From Amorphochlora amoebiformis (Eukaryota; Cercozoa; Chlorarachniophyceae): a stretch of DNA of 64,000 bases. Numbering within the stretch: the first letter of the stretch is position 1; every line of letters starts with the position of its first letter. A program made the translations under genes and the position numbers. Of this stretch, positions 1 through 26,190 are shown piece after piece. The notes under the pieces were generated by a model. That model searched no databases. It worked only from the letters and a program-made list of their open reading frames with translations, and had not been told where the DNA came from. The DNA is taken from positions 124,001 through 188,000 of the forward strand of contig BAAHQB010000156.1 of assembly GCA_054601695.1 (NCBI GenBank), given 5' to 3'.

Positions 1-169
1 GGATTAGCTTCGATTAAACTCATTGGAATATGATCAATGGATTAACTTTCTCACTGCGCAGAACGTTCCTAGAACAATCTAGTTGCGATCCGAGGAAAGC
101 CTTCATCGGATTCCGCAAATGGCCCTTTCGTGACCAATGCTTCCTCGGCAACTACCAATATTTATTATG

Positions 170-222
<53 letters not shown>

Positions 223-324
223 TATTTGCATTACATCAATGTGGGTATATTTTTATGTAACTGTATTTATGTATATGTACACAATATATATGTTTCATTT
301 GTAGGTATGCAGACTAAATGTAGA

Positions 325-355
<31 letters not shown>

Positions 356-484
356 GTAATATATATATTATACATACATATATATATATATATGAATATA
401 TATATATATATATGTATATATATATTATATACATGTGTGCATACCCAATAAGCGACCCTAGTCACCCTCATACCCAACTCTCAG

Positions 485-1266
485 CCCACCCCTTCTTCTC
501 CACCCCCCCCCCCAAAATCACACCCCCCTCGAACCCCGCCAAGCCCCCTTCCCCTCCTCCTGGAAGTCCTTCCGAGATGCGAAAAGGCCCGATTTCCGTC
601 GATTTGGTGAATGGGTTAGTGAAGGGAAGTGTTGTGCATTTCTCGGGTAAGTATGAAGGTGGGTGCTTCGCATTCGAACTGCAGGATGAAGATAAGAAGG
701 ATATACAGCTGCATGTCAACTTCCGGTGAGGGCAGGGGTTCGGGTGTGTGTATGTGTGTGTGTTATTTTGGGTGTTTTTTGTGTTGTTTAATAGGGTGGT
801 TTTCTCTTGAAGAATGTCAGACGGGTTATTTACATACATATACATATATACATATATGCATGTATACATACATATACACATATGTACATATTAATTATCT
901 CTTCTGAGCTAGCTCAATAGATTCTCTGTTGCTAATCTACAATTTATAGATGTACGTAATACATGTATATATCCGTATATATATATGTAATATATATATG
1001 TGTATATGTATGTATATATATATTATATAGGTCGTCTGAAATTGTAGCATCGCACTATATTAGGGCTTGGGGACCCGAGCATAGGAGTGGTAGTATACAC
1101 ATTTATATATATAAATAAATATACATATACATATATATACATTCATATACACATATATATATACACACACATATAGTATGCATGTATGTATAGCTCATCC
1201 AAACCCAGTTATCTGTATTTATATTTATGTAAATGTCAATGCACATCACATAGCCCATATGCAATC

Positions 1267-1305
<39 letters not shown>

Positions 1306-1325
1306 TACATATACATATGCATGTG

Positions 1326-1376
<51 letters not shown>

Positions 1377-1601
1377 CATGTTTTAGTATCTATTTTGAAA
1401 TTGTATAATGAATATATACACATATAATACACACATACACATATTTCTTGATATACATACACATACATACATACATATACACATATGCATATGAATACAT
1501 ATGTATCCATACATGTATCTAATACACATATGATGTCTTTAGGCAATTTGTTGTCTCGAGGCAAAACTTTCACTGGAAGCGTTCTTATCGTACCTCCTGC
1601 T

Positions 1602-1661
<60 letters not shown>

Positions 1662-1880
1662 ATACACACATGTAAAAATTATATATACACCTCTATATAT
1701 TATACTAATAATATTATCGCTACATACCCATACGTATAATTATATGTATGAATATCACACATACATATAAATATATCTACATGTGTTGTCTGTACATATG
1801 TATATGTGTAGAATACATATGTATGTGTTTTTTTCCATATTTGCATAACATTTGTACATGGTTACGTAAATATGTATATG

Positions 1881-1927
<47 letters not shown>

Positions 1928-2273
1928 TGTTACATCATGTGTACATAGCGCGGAAGCTATAGCTAATTGACCACAAAGAGTTAGATCCTCGTTAGACTAC
2001 ATTTAGATAGACCAAGACTAGTAGGCCAAAAAGGGCTCGGAACCCAGCCACCCCGGAACCGACGGAACCCATGGGTTCCGGAGGAAGAAAGGAAGTGTCC
2101 GAATACCGCATAAAGAATATCAATAATCATTCGTCAGAATCCCAAACGGACATACTCAACCTGCGCTACCAGACAGACTTGACTGCGTGCTACAATATTA
2201 CTCGCCGGTCGGACAGTACTAAAGGCCTGCCGGACCCCTGCACTAGCAATATACATATGTATATATATATGTT

Positions 2274-2305
<32 letters not shown>

Positions 2306-2449
2306 ATGTATATATATATAATTATATATATATGTATGTGTGTGTACATACATATATATATGTATATATATATATATATATATAGTATATATGTGTATGT
2401 ATAGAACATATCTTAGGAGCTGGAACCCTGGACGGTTAACGTGTTCTTT

Positions 2450-2500
<51 letters not shown>

Positions 2501-2589
2501 CACATACCTTAGGAGCTGGAACCCTGGACGGTTAACGTGTTCGTTAACGAAAAAAAGATTTTTTCGAAAGTACCTATTCATGTACATAT

Positions 2590-2635
<46 letters not shown>

Positions 2636-2931
2636 AAAACTCAACGTGTTCGTTAACAGAAAGAAATTCTTTCCCAGGTACCTTTGTTGTATAAATGTAC
2701 ATATAAATGTATATATATATATATATATATATGTATATTTATAAATACACACACACAACACACACATGTATATATATATATATATATTATATATATATAT
2801 GTGTATATATATATATATATATATGTACATGTATATAGATATATTGTACATTAGATACTCCTCCAAAAATACTGGCGCATTCGCAAAGCTAGCATACATG
2901 AAGAATGTAACAAAAACGGACCCAAAAATAC
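485..2931 (+). CDS. Galectin-domain exons of the GT31 gene
   Basis: The exon ending at 725 reads [20 protein letters not shown], then an FAFELQDED strand and a LHVNFR end, matching the first half of galectin folds (the HxNxR sugar-binding strand). It ends in phase 2 at GTGAGG. The next exon, 1543-1589, starts with the one base needed and reads [15 protein letters not shown], which supplies the conserved Trp. A later exon, [15 protein letters not shown], ends at 2683 and joins in phase to YSSKNTGAF at 2855-2931. The exon linking 1589 to that part was not resolved (the open stretch at 2071-2255 is a candidate), and the WTVNVFVN exon exists in three partial copies. Confidence 0.72.
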
Positions 2932-3567
2932 GTAAGAGGCTACTGCTTTCGTATATATCTGCTTGTCAACACAACACAAATCATACATGCATGTGTCTGT
3001 CTATCACATACCATAGTGAGTCATCACAGGATTATGTCTGCGGTCAGGTACGGCGAAATTCGAGTGGAGAATGCTCCTGACAAACCTGTTGTAAAACGTC
3101 AGATGGCGTTTGATCAAAGGGTGTATATATATATATATATACATACATATATATAAATATATAAATAATTGAATACACGGCCTCTTTATCCAGTGGTTTC
3201 GTCTCTCGCACTCTCTTGTTTCCCATCTTTCGTTCCCTCCTCTCTCTATATGTGTGTATCATTACATTAGTATCTCATATGCATCGGACGGCCAGTTGAC
3301 TTAAATTTACTCTCCCCCCTCTCTCTCTCTCTCCACCCTTTGTGTGGCCTCCTTTCAGGTGACTCCAGCGAAGCCCGGGGACAACCTTGAAATGTTCATT
3401 GGAATACTCTCCGCGCCGAAAAATAAAGTTTCTGTTTTTTTTTTTTTAAAGATTTTTTTTTTGAGCAGAAAATTGTTGGTCCGAATTTGTCTTGTCGTCC
3501 ATTCTATTATTTTCATATCATGCTTTTTCTTCCATACATGCATATGCACATATATATATATATATGT

Positions 3568-3625
<58 letters not shown>

Positions 3626-3717
3626 GTATATATGTATACATATATACATATGTATATATATATATATATATATTATATATTATATTATATAATATATATA
3701 TGTATCATGTACATATT

Positions 3718-3798
<81 letters not shown>

Positions 3799-3826
3799 CA
3801 TACGCACATGCACATATTACATACGC

Positions 3827-3866
<40 letters not shown>

Positions 3867-3871
3867 ACCCG

Positions 3872-3914
<43 letters not shown>

Positions 3915-3955
3915 CATGTATTAATATATAAATATGTAAATATATATGTATATAG

Positions 3956-3986
<31 letters not shown>

Positions 3987-3993
3987 GACACAC

Positions 3994-4049
<56 letters not shown>

Positions 4050-4173
4050 CATATATAGGAGCAAAGGGGTGGTCAGAGGCGGTCATGGTTGAACCATAAA
4101 TATTGCACATCAGGGTATACATATACATAAACATATGTTTATTTCTAGAACTACATACATACATATATATAAA

Positions 4174-4218
<45 letters not shown>

Positions 4219-4261
4219 AAGTATTATTATACATGTGTGTGTGTGTGTGTGCATAAACCAA

Positions 4262-4298
<37 letters not shown>

Positions 4299-4302
4299 TG
4301 CA

Positions 4303-4341
<39 letters not shown>

Positions 4342-4594
4342 GAGAGGCCTAGTTCGGTTCTTCGTAGGTAAGTCTGGCGATGCTGCGGTAGATAAGGTAA
4401 TATATATATATGTATATATATATATATTTATATATATGATATTAACAAAGATATATGTATAATGTGTTATACGTTGAGAAATATAACACTCATGTACTCC
4501 CCTATATGTATACAAAATTAATGAAGCGTGTACATTTAAGTACCTACCAATAACATTATCCTCATACTGGCATCTTTACATGGAGTATATAAAT

Positions 4595-4663
<69 letters not shown>

Positions 4664-4935
4664 CATATATATATGCACATAATATATATATACATATACC
4701 TACCAATAAACATTATACTCATACTGGTATCTTTGCATGGAGTATATAAATATACACATATACACACACACATATATATATATATATATCTTGTTACATC
4801 ATAATGTAGATAGCATAGATATGTGCGGTTTGATGAGCATACAATAGAGTACCCCGAAATCGCTGGAGATGCCGGAGATTGCTTGGAGATTGCCTGGCCG
4901 GTATCCGGTATTAACGGGCAGTACCGGGTAGTGCT

Positions 4936-4978
<43 letters not shown>

Positions 4979-5158
4979 ATATATGTCGTGACAAAACGTG
5001 ACCTTACGTCCTGTGAAGCTGATATGACCTCACGTGAGCATCTCGTGAACAAAAATGAGGTCATGTAGTATCTTGGTGAATTCTTGAGGACAAACTTAAT
5101 CATCGTCCAAACGGACTTCATTTGAACTCTGGACTACTATCTACTATACCACTGTGTT

Positions 5159-5210
<52 letters not shown>

Positions 5211-5225
5211 ATATATACACATGCA

Positions 5226-5272
<47 letters not shown>

Positions 5273-5344
5273 GCACTTTCAGATGGTTGAAAAGGAAGCA
5301 GAGAAAACGGGAGATATTGTTATACTAAACAACCTAAAGGTATA

Positions 5345-5383
<39 letters not shown>

Positions 5384-5389
5384 TTAAAT

Positions 5390-5426
<37 letters not shown>

Positions 5427-5518
5427 GTATATATATATGTATATATATATTTTATATGTAATATGTATACACTATATATATAGTTATCTATATAATTATA
5501 ATTTATATATATGTAACA

Positions 5519-5556
<38 letters not shown>

Positions 5557-5577
5557 TATATATATATTTACATATAT

Positions 5578-5608
<31 letters not shown>

Positions 5609-5740
5609 GTGTATATATATGTGTGTGTATTCTAGTATGTACATATGTATAAAGCGTATATGGTATGTGTAATGTGTATACACTACGGATATCGCTATGC
5701 GAAATAATTCTAAGTTATATATTGTATATTGTGTGTGAAT

Positions 5741-5792
<52 letters not shown>

Positions 5793-5857
5793 TTTGCGTA
5801 TAACGCCAATGTCGTTCTGATCTGCGTATAAATGTCAATATCGTTATGAATATAAAC

Positions 5858-5889
<32 letters not shown>

Positions 5890-5920
5890 TATATATATAT
5901 ATATATATTTTATTATTATT

Positions 5921-5962
<42 letters not shown>

Positions 5963-6015
5963 CATGCATGTATGTATACACAAAGATTTGTTTACATCTC
6001 ATTTATTTAGTATAT

Positions 6016-6068
<53 letters not shown>

Positions 6069-6405
6069 GTATATATATATATCATGTATTTACATATATA
6101 TATAATTATATACACTTATACTTTTCGTAGGAGGATTACTACAGAATAGCAGAGAAAACAAAGGCCATGGTTCACATGGCAGTCCGCTATAACGCAAAAT
6201 TCCTTCTCAAAGTAATTATACATATGTATATAAATATATACATATATATATAAATATATACATATATATACATATACATATAATAGTACATACGTATTTA
6301 TATACATATACACATGCATTTTATATGTTTATATATAATTGTTTCTATATTAATATATTTACAGATACACATACATAATTGTGTGTTTTCTGTATGTTTA
6401 TGTTT

Positions 6406-6467
<62 letters not shown>

Positions 6468-6491
6468 TTAGATAGCGTTATTTGCATACAG

Positions 6492-6522
<31 letters not shown>

Positions 6523-6546
6523 ATAATATATATATATACATATATG

Positions 6547-6609
<63 letters not shown>

Positions 6610-6749
6610 GCAATATATATATATATATACGCATATGTCTGTGTATATATAGATACATATGTATACATATGTATATATATATATATACTTTGAATAAGAA
6701 GTTGGCGTTACATCGACTGGCAAGTCTTACTTTGCACATATGTTATATA

Positions 6750-6790
<41 letters not shown>

Positions 6791-6810
6791 ATGTATTGAT
6801 ATTTATATGT

Positions 6811-6846
<36 letters not shown>

Positions 6847-7006
6847 GTATCACCAATAGTAGATTAATGTATTAATTTAATGTATATATATATATATACA
6901 TATATGTATGTATAAATATATGTATATATATATATATATATATTATATGTTTAGTGCGACGACGATACCTACTTTGATATAGACCAAGCAATAGAGGGTA
7001 CATAAA

Positions 7007-7057
<51 letters not shown>

Positions 7058-9163
7058 TCATACATATATATTTAAATGCATACATGTTTATGTAATATTA
7101 TATATATATATATATAATATATATTTATATATATATGTATATATATATGCATATGATATATCTCATACATTTAAATATGTATATATATATATATATATAT
7201 ATGTATACATATATATATATGTGCAGTAGAAGCGTAGTGTTGGAATCCTTCGAATTCCCAAGCGCGAAATGGTCTAATTTCTCGCGTTGACATGTTTGTG
7301 CCCACGTCAGGAATAAGGGGTCAACCTGGAGGGCTAGTATTGGCGGCTATAACCTATAATGGTGGCGCTAGTAGGTATATATATATATGTATATATATGT
7401 ATTACATAGTATATATATATATACACACATATACACATATATCTGATATACATTATATTGAAAAAAATCTGTAACTATATTGCCGATGCTCATAGGTTAC
7501 ATCTATCCAATATACTGTATATATATATATATATATGTATATATAATTGAAAATTTTAATATTTTATATATATTATATATATATGTAAATATAGTATATA
7601 CATATGTGTAATTATATATCTAAATATATATATGTATATATATCTATATATATATATATATAATATATTATATCTCTATATATATATAAAGCTCTGTGAG
7701 TTGATGTGCAGTGATGTAGTTGCAGTTGCACACGGACGAGCAGGTGAGTTGCCTCCACTGGTCGTGCACCCATGCAGACATACTTCCAAGTCTACTGACC
7801 TGTTTCCAAATATCGCTCAAACACACTCACTTCTTGTCGAATCGAAAGGACTCTTCGAGAATATAATACTTTAAAAAGTTGTATTATGCGTACCTTTCCG
7901 TACACGTTTTTAGCTTTTTGCCTCCGTCTCTCTTTTTCTCTCCTTCTCTCTCTCTCTCTCACTCTCTCCCACTCTCTCTCTCTCTTCTCTCTTTCCTCCT
8001 CTCTGTTTGTCTCTCCTTCTGCATACCTATCATTGTTCGCTTCAACATGCACACTGGGATAACGAGCCTATGGTAACGTGTTACTCGATTAGTGAATGCG
8101 TCCAAATGAACGCTAACATATGTTGCCAGTATAAATCCTACTAAGCCTCTATGTTCCCTAGCATGATCGGTGTCTCGGGTCGCAATAGCATGTTACTGTT
8201 CGAGAAAAATACATGAAACACCAACGGCCCTTTTTGTTCCAGCCGTGAAAATAGTTTTTGTCACAGTTTGTGACATGTTATGATAATGCTGTCACAGTTT
8301 GTGACATGTTATGATAATGCTGTCGTGGGATGTATGCATAATACGTCAATGCCACATCTGAGCATACGCACAACGCGACACATGAAGGTATGTATGCGAG
8401 TGAGTGAGGAATGCATGGGATGGGTACCGAATGTGCATGAGGGCTTGTAACTTGACTGACGGATGCATGGACACCGAACATGCATGGGCCATTGTAACCT
8501 AGGCTATTATTACGTACTTGTATGTATATATATATATATATGTATATAAATATATATATATATATATATATGTAAATATATATATATGTACATATATTGT
8601 ACAGAAGCGGGAAATGGGCGATGCCAAAGGAAGATTGGCCACACGCAAAGTAAACACAAAAATATGTAGATAAATATATTGTACATATGTGTATGTATGT
8701 ATATACACAAAGAGCTGTGTGTGTGTGTGTACACGCATAGGTCTTTCTTTGTTCGGTAGATATCCACCCTTCCTTTATCACCCAATATATATTAGGGCAA
8801 GGCACGCAAAACTATTTGAATTAATTTGTCGGGTCCGGCCCTTCCTTTTTCTATAATCGAAGAAATATTGAAAAGTACCTTTTAAATTAATTTGTCGGGT
8901 AGGTATCCACCCTTCCCTCACGGCCCAGGGTATATAATCGGAGAGGATATTCTCAGGCATGCAGATAAGAAGCTCAAGGTTCCCATTTATACCTCTATGC
9001 GTATTTTCATATATATAAATATGTTCATATATATATATATATATGTATATACATATATATCAATACACATATACACACACACACATATATATGTGTATAT
9101 GTATTTATATATTATTTATATATATAAAAATACATATATTTATATATAAGAGTGTTGCGTATG

Positions 9164-9216
<53 letters not shown>

Positions 9217-9463
9217 TCATATACACAAATATGCAATATATGCAATTGTGTACTAGTATAAGTCTCAGTATAATATATACATGCACTCCAAATAATACTT
9301 TTTACATTGAATAAATTTACACATAGTCTCCAGAGCGAGAAGTATTTATATAATGAGCTGTTGATATGTCGCATATATACATACATGTAACATACTTATT
9401 ATGATGTACATCCTGACCACTTTACTAAATTCAATCATCAGAACCGAAAATTAAGACCATAGC

Positions 9464-9494
<31 letters not shown>

Positions 9495-9695
9495 GAAATA
9501 TTCTATGTATACACGTGTATATGAATATGTTTATATGTTGATATATCAGAGCGGAGAACTAAGGGCATTAGCCCTCGAAGATGTATCAATGGGGGTCTGG
9601 GTAACGAACAATACATACATATACATAGATATATAGGTGTTTATATACATATATATAATATACATATATACACATATATGTATGCATATATATAC

Positions 9696-9749
<54 letters not shown>

Positions 9750-10108
9750 ACATATGCATATGTATTAGACACAAAATATATATATATATATATATAATAT
9801 ATATATATATATACATATCTATATATATATATATGTTCGTATGTTAGTGTATCAATTATATATACACAAACATATATATATATATATATATATGTATAAT
9901 ATAATATATACATATATACATATATTATATATAGGTATACGTATTTATGTACAATATATATGTATAAATATCTACATAGTTCAGTGAAATATGTGTATAT
10001 TTTCATGTACAGACATACCCAATATATTCAAAATATATGTATATAGGCATGCAGGTGTATCCCTATATATACATATTATTCAAGAAGCAGAATATACTCA
10101 TATCAAGA

Positions 10109-10144
<36 letters not shown>

Positions 10145-10810
10145 TATATATGAGTGTCCATATATGCATATATATATATATATATATATATGTATATGTG
10201 TATATATATATATAAGTGAATATGGATTGTAATATAGATAAATACATACCAGATTGATGATGCACGTTCAAGCGGTGTTTCGGTCAAGTATGAGTCAAGA
10301 AAAAACGGCAAAGGAGGAGTTGATATTGGAGGGTCCATATATATATATATATTATATTTAATTATATAAATACACATATATATATATATATATATATATC
10401 AGGTTATATGCGTGCATATAGTTCTATATGTGTGTATACATACATTTAGATACAACTATTTATATCTTTAGATATATCAAGAAAGACGGGAGAGGAGTAT
10501 ATATTTCATATCATATCATATATATATATATATATATATACGTATATGTGCGTGTGTACATATGTAAATATATATGTATGCAAACAGATGTACCCCTGGC
10601 GGCATGGTAGCTCACTATATGATTCCCGAGCAAATGGTTTGCATGTGGGAGAGACAAAAACGGTATACATGCTGTAACATACGTAAACACATAAAAAATC
10701 TATACATTTGCATAAAAAGAGGGAAGAATAGTATTTATTTCTACACTAAATATTTCGATACATCTCATACGCACAGTCAAATAAAGAACACAAGTGTTGT
10801 CAATCATTAG
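485..10810 (+). CDS. Galectin-domain beta-1,3-galactosyltransferase (GT31), multi-exon
   Basis: A galectin carbohydrate-binding domain is followed by a GT31 hexosyltransferase domain, the arrangement of plant GALT-type Golgi enzymes that add beta-1,3-galactose to glycans or arabinogalactan proteins. Read exons: about 485-725, 1543-1589, a galectin exon in the repeated area 2411-2683, 2855-2931, about 3017-3120, 3359-3427, 4059-4114, 4342-4396, 5283-5339, 6131-6211, 6955-6997, 7311-7374, 8605-8649, 8903-8978, 9550-9600, 10253-10332 and 10588-10810. From 3359 to the stop all phases agree and sum to 299 codons plus stop. Introns are mostly (TA)n with GT...AG ends. The N-terminus (expected signal anchor) was not found and may lie upstream of the window; the proline-rich stretch at about 485-575 could be the stem. 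Family is confident; exact substrate is inference. Confidence 0.85.
3017..3120 (+). CDS. Linker exon between galectin and GT31 domains
   Basis: An open frame reads [20 protein letters not shown] and ends FDQR at 3120, before GTGTAT. It ends in phase 0 as required by the next exon (VTPAKPG at 3359). The start is uncertain: acceptors at 3016, 3029 and 3047 are all possible, and only 3016 (ccatag) gives the phase left by the exon ending at 2931. No domain is recognised; it would be the stem between the two domains. Confidence 0.55.
3359..10810 (+). CDS. GT31 catalytic-domain exons
   Basis: Family landmarks appear in order: [11 protein letters not shown] (3359-3427), [12 protein letters not shown] (4059-4114), [11 protein letters not shown] (4342-4396), [17 protein letters not shown] (5283-5339), [20 protein letters not shown] (6131-6211), the metal-binding [10 protein letters not shown] (6955-6997), [10 protein letters not shown] (7311-7374), [15 protein letters not shown] (8605-8649), [16 protein letters not shown] (8903-8978), [10 protein letters not shown] (9550-9600) and the terminal [17 protein letters not shown] with CCNIR (10588-10810). 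The DDD motif is the usual Mn-dependent GT31 centre. About 40 extra residues after CCNIR are unlike plant relatives; a GTAAAC donor right after it could mean a further exon. Confidence 0.88.
4845..5162 (+). repeat. Dispersed ~260-315 bp element, copy 1 (intronic)
   Basis: A GC-richer head with GGAGAT motifs and a CCGG-TATT-ACGG block is followed by a (TA)n core and a tail ending near CCACTGTGTTAACAATATAT. The same head and tail recur at 43098-43402 and, more diverged, at 15370-15632. It lies in an intron of the GT31 gene. No coding frame or terminal inverted repeat was seen, so it may be a non-autonomous element or an old segmental duplication. Confidence 0.5.
8260..8321 (+). repeat. 31-bp direct repeat, two identical copies
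   Basis: The unit starts GTCACAGTTTGTGACATGTT and is immediately repeated. Each unit contains a small dyad, GTCAC-AGTTT-GTGAC. It lies in an intron of the GT31 gene. A looser pair follows at about 8411-8447 and 8461-8497 (ATGCATGG ... CCGAA ... GTAAC). Confidence 0.8.
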
Positions 10811-12442
10811 CGATATTTCTGATTCCATATCGTTCTCAGGGGTGAGACGAATCTCTGTTGTGCGAAATAGCATCCGTACTACAAAGTTTAGGGTGTCAGA
10901 CACTACTTTGTAGTCTACTTAGTCTCTACAGTCCAGCTATTCCGGTCAGTACTACGAGCACTAGTACTAGTAGTAGCAGTACTATGCTCTAGCTAGTAGC
11001 ACTACTCAGGTCGTGACACTATGGCTTGAACATCTAGAACATGTACGAACTGCGACAAGCGCCATGTCCGAATCTGCTAAACCTCTAGTTGTATGTCAGG
11101 AGCATTGAACAACGTTATATGACAAAATCATATAAATACGTAGTCAACTGACACCCAGAGTGACAATGAGCTAGTCACCGAAATCTAGACTGATAACGAA
11201 GTTGGTTCCCTTGAGCTCACGGTTGGGTTCTCTCTAGTCTTCAGATTTTTCGTGACCATCACTAGCGTCACGGCCGCTTTAGCCTATGGTATAACCTAGA
11301 TAACTAGATAAATATCTACTCGATCTAGTACGGTAGTATTTTTTACTAGATTTAGCGCCACCCATTGTCTAGAATATGCGTATATTCTGATTGAGACTGT
11401 GATATATACTCTGGATACTACTGACAGTATTAGTAGTACTAGTTGTAAACACTCATATGTAAAGGTGCCACGGTCTAACCAGCCCAACCTAGCTAACACC
11501 TAGAACTCATATGTCACGAAAGTTGTTTGGCGGACGCCATGTTGTGCGGCTGCATATTCCACCACAACTAGACAACACACCTTACGATACCAAGATAACG
11601 TATGGCACGTATATGTCGGTACTTACGTTGGCCGTACGTATCATACGTACGTATGTTGGTACATGTTCGTAGGTACGTATATGCGTACGTATTGGTATGG
11701 AAATCTAATATACGCTTGTGGTATACGGATGTGGAAAATAATTGTGCGAACGTGTATACGTATTGAAGTTGCATTTTTGACGTCCATCGATACGTATGCT
11801 AGGTATGCCACATATTGTCAATTGTAGAACTTGGCGTCTGCGCTATAATCTAGATGCTATCCAAAATATCAGTATATCCTAGATATCACTAGTATCACTC
11901 GCGAGTCACTTGAGTCCCGAGAGTGCATGAATTCTAGCGATTATAATTTATCTAGATTGTATGATTACTAGTCTAGACTCTAGCTAGTATATCTACTAGA
12001 TCAAGTTTACGACATTACTAATATTAATCTAGTTAGTCAATATCCTAGATATCAAATTTGATTGTTCAGCGCTGAGCGCTGTAGGCTAGGTAGAGCTAGC
12101 TATCCGAATGTGGGTATGTGTATATAATCTAGATAATCAATGCATAGCTCTAGTAGCAAAGCCCGTTTAATTGTTCTAGTTGTTCCAAATCTGTGCACGT
12201 GCATTATCAAACTCTGAAAACTGAATCTGCCGTAAAGTGAGTCTGCAGTCTTGCATACGTAATTACTTTTCTTTTAGTCAAGACGGAGCGGAGCGAAGCT
12301 AAAGCTGGATTATAGAATTAATTGTAGGGAAAAAAACAAAAAAAAGCGGGCCCGTGATGGATGGATGCCCAGATAGTAACCACGAGAGATTCGATAAGAG
12401 TTGGCATATTATATATGTGTCTAGCTAGCCACATATGCGCGA
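10811..12442. other. CTAG-rich intergenic DNA between convergent genes
   Basis: About 1.6 kb lies between the stop of the GT31 gene (+) and the stop of the Hint gene (-). It has almost no (TA)n microsatellite, unlike the introns either side. CTAG and ACTAGT-like words are very frequent, and 11590-11700 is dense in ACGTACGT-type words. No convincing coding frame was found. It should contain both 3' untranslated regions. Confidence 0.6.
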
Positions 12443-24935
<12,493 letters not shown>

Positions 24936-25145
24936 CAGATTTATAATTAGCGAAGCTCTTCCATCGGCGGAGAACCGAGAAAATCAAATTCTGGGCCCGC
25001 GCGTGTGGACGTAGATATGGTGAAGTCACCTAATATAATTAATCAATCGACTTTGAGGACTGAGAATAATAATACCTAATAAAATACACAACCACTCAAA
25101 AATCGGGACTGGGGGCCTGTCCCGGCCTGACGCACAGTAGTATGC
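24936..25145 (-). promoter_or_regulatory. Probable 5' flank of the Hint gene
   Basis: About 210 bases separate the Hint-gene ATG from the stop of the open segment to its right. It is unique sequence without (TA)n, which in this window distinguishes flanks from introns. No specific promoter element is claimed. Confidence 0.3.
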
Positions 25146-25344
25146 CTAGCTCACGACCAGAAGGGAGGTATTTAAGCACTCCATGGCCTTGAAGAGTTTC
25201 TGCAAGTCTTGAACCTTGTTACAAGCACGTGCGGGCATATTCGCTGCGCTGGTTGCCCCGGTAAGCTCTTGCTCAAGAGATTCTCACCTTGCGAGAGTAG
25301 CTTGAAAGACAATTTCGGCTGCTTGTAGAATACCAAATTGCTGC
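25146..25344 (-). CDS. Candidate 3'-terminal exon of an unrecognised minus-strand gene
   Basis: After a CCCAG acceptor one frame reads QQFGILQAAEIVFQATLAR, meets a TGA, then continues SLEQELTGATSAANMPARAC and ends FKAMECLNTSLLVVS-stop. GTGAGAATC at the TGA could be a donor, but no ordinary-length intron follows. A second frame is open throughout (LVFYKQPKLSFKLL ... SSRPWSA). I cannot choose between a tiny intron, a recoded or erroneous TGA, and the second frame. Confidence 0.35.
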
Positions 25345-25458
25345 CTGGGTATATGTGTATGTACATGTAAATGTGTAATCCTATATTGTATGTATACGTG
25401 GTGTTGTATGAATATTTCTACATTTAAGTGTGTGTGTGTGTATTCGAAATATGTATCA

Positions 25459-25504
<46 letters not shown>

Positions 25505-25775
25505 GTGTATATATGTATATGTGTATATGTGTGTGTATATATATGAGTACAATATATGCACACACAGGAAAAAACGTATATAAAATATTATAAAAATGCA
25601 ACATTGTATTATACCTTTGCGACATGGTAACATAATTATATATTGTTTTTGTGTACATTTGTAATATGCAAGATATGCAGATATAATCTGAAGTAGTAGT
25701 TATACAATAATATCAACCTTAAACTAGTATATATATATATATACGAGATTTATATATATATACTATAGTCACTCA

Positions 25776-25826
<51 letters not shown>

Positions 25827-25879
25827 GAAAATATGTACATGAATATACTGATGTACGTACAACTTAGCATGATATATAT

Positions 25880-25932
<53 letters not shown>

Positions 25933-26084
25933 TATTTATATGTGTATATACTATGATAATATAGTACTATATCATGATAATTACACCGTATCATGTTTGC
26001 CTACATTTTTACAAAATCAGTAAATATAATATGTTCTGCCTGGAGCCCTGGACTATGTTACATGGTCTATACTAGTATACCACT

Positions 26085-26190
26085 CCAGATAGAACGTGAC
26101 GTCAAAGTTTCTCACACTGTCTTTTTAACGGGTAAGACTAGAAGAGGCGGCGGCCGGACAAACATCAGGGATGTCATTTATTAGTGCTGA
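26085..26190 (+). CDS. Possible plus-strand exon, unassigned
   Basis: After ACTCCAG the frame IERDVKVSHTVFLTG reads to a GTAAGA donor; without splicing it continues to a stop at 26184. No partner exon was found. Surrounding sequence (26180-26520) is CTAG-rich like 10.8-12.4 kb, so this may be intergenic. Confidence 0.22.

Noticed and set aside
7792-8076. Arg/Glu-rich and Leu/Ser-rich frames
   Set aside because: CT-rich simple sequence inside a GT31 intron; no splice or family support.
11296-11774. Short minus-strand frames in the CTAG-rich block
   Set aside because: Random-length frames in intergenic sequence with no exon signals or family resemblance.
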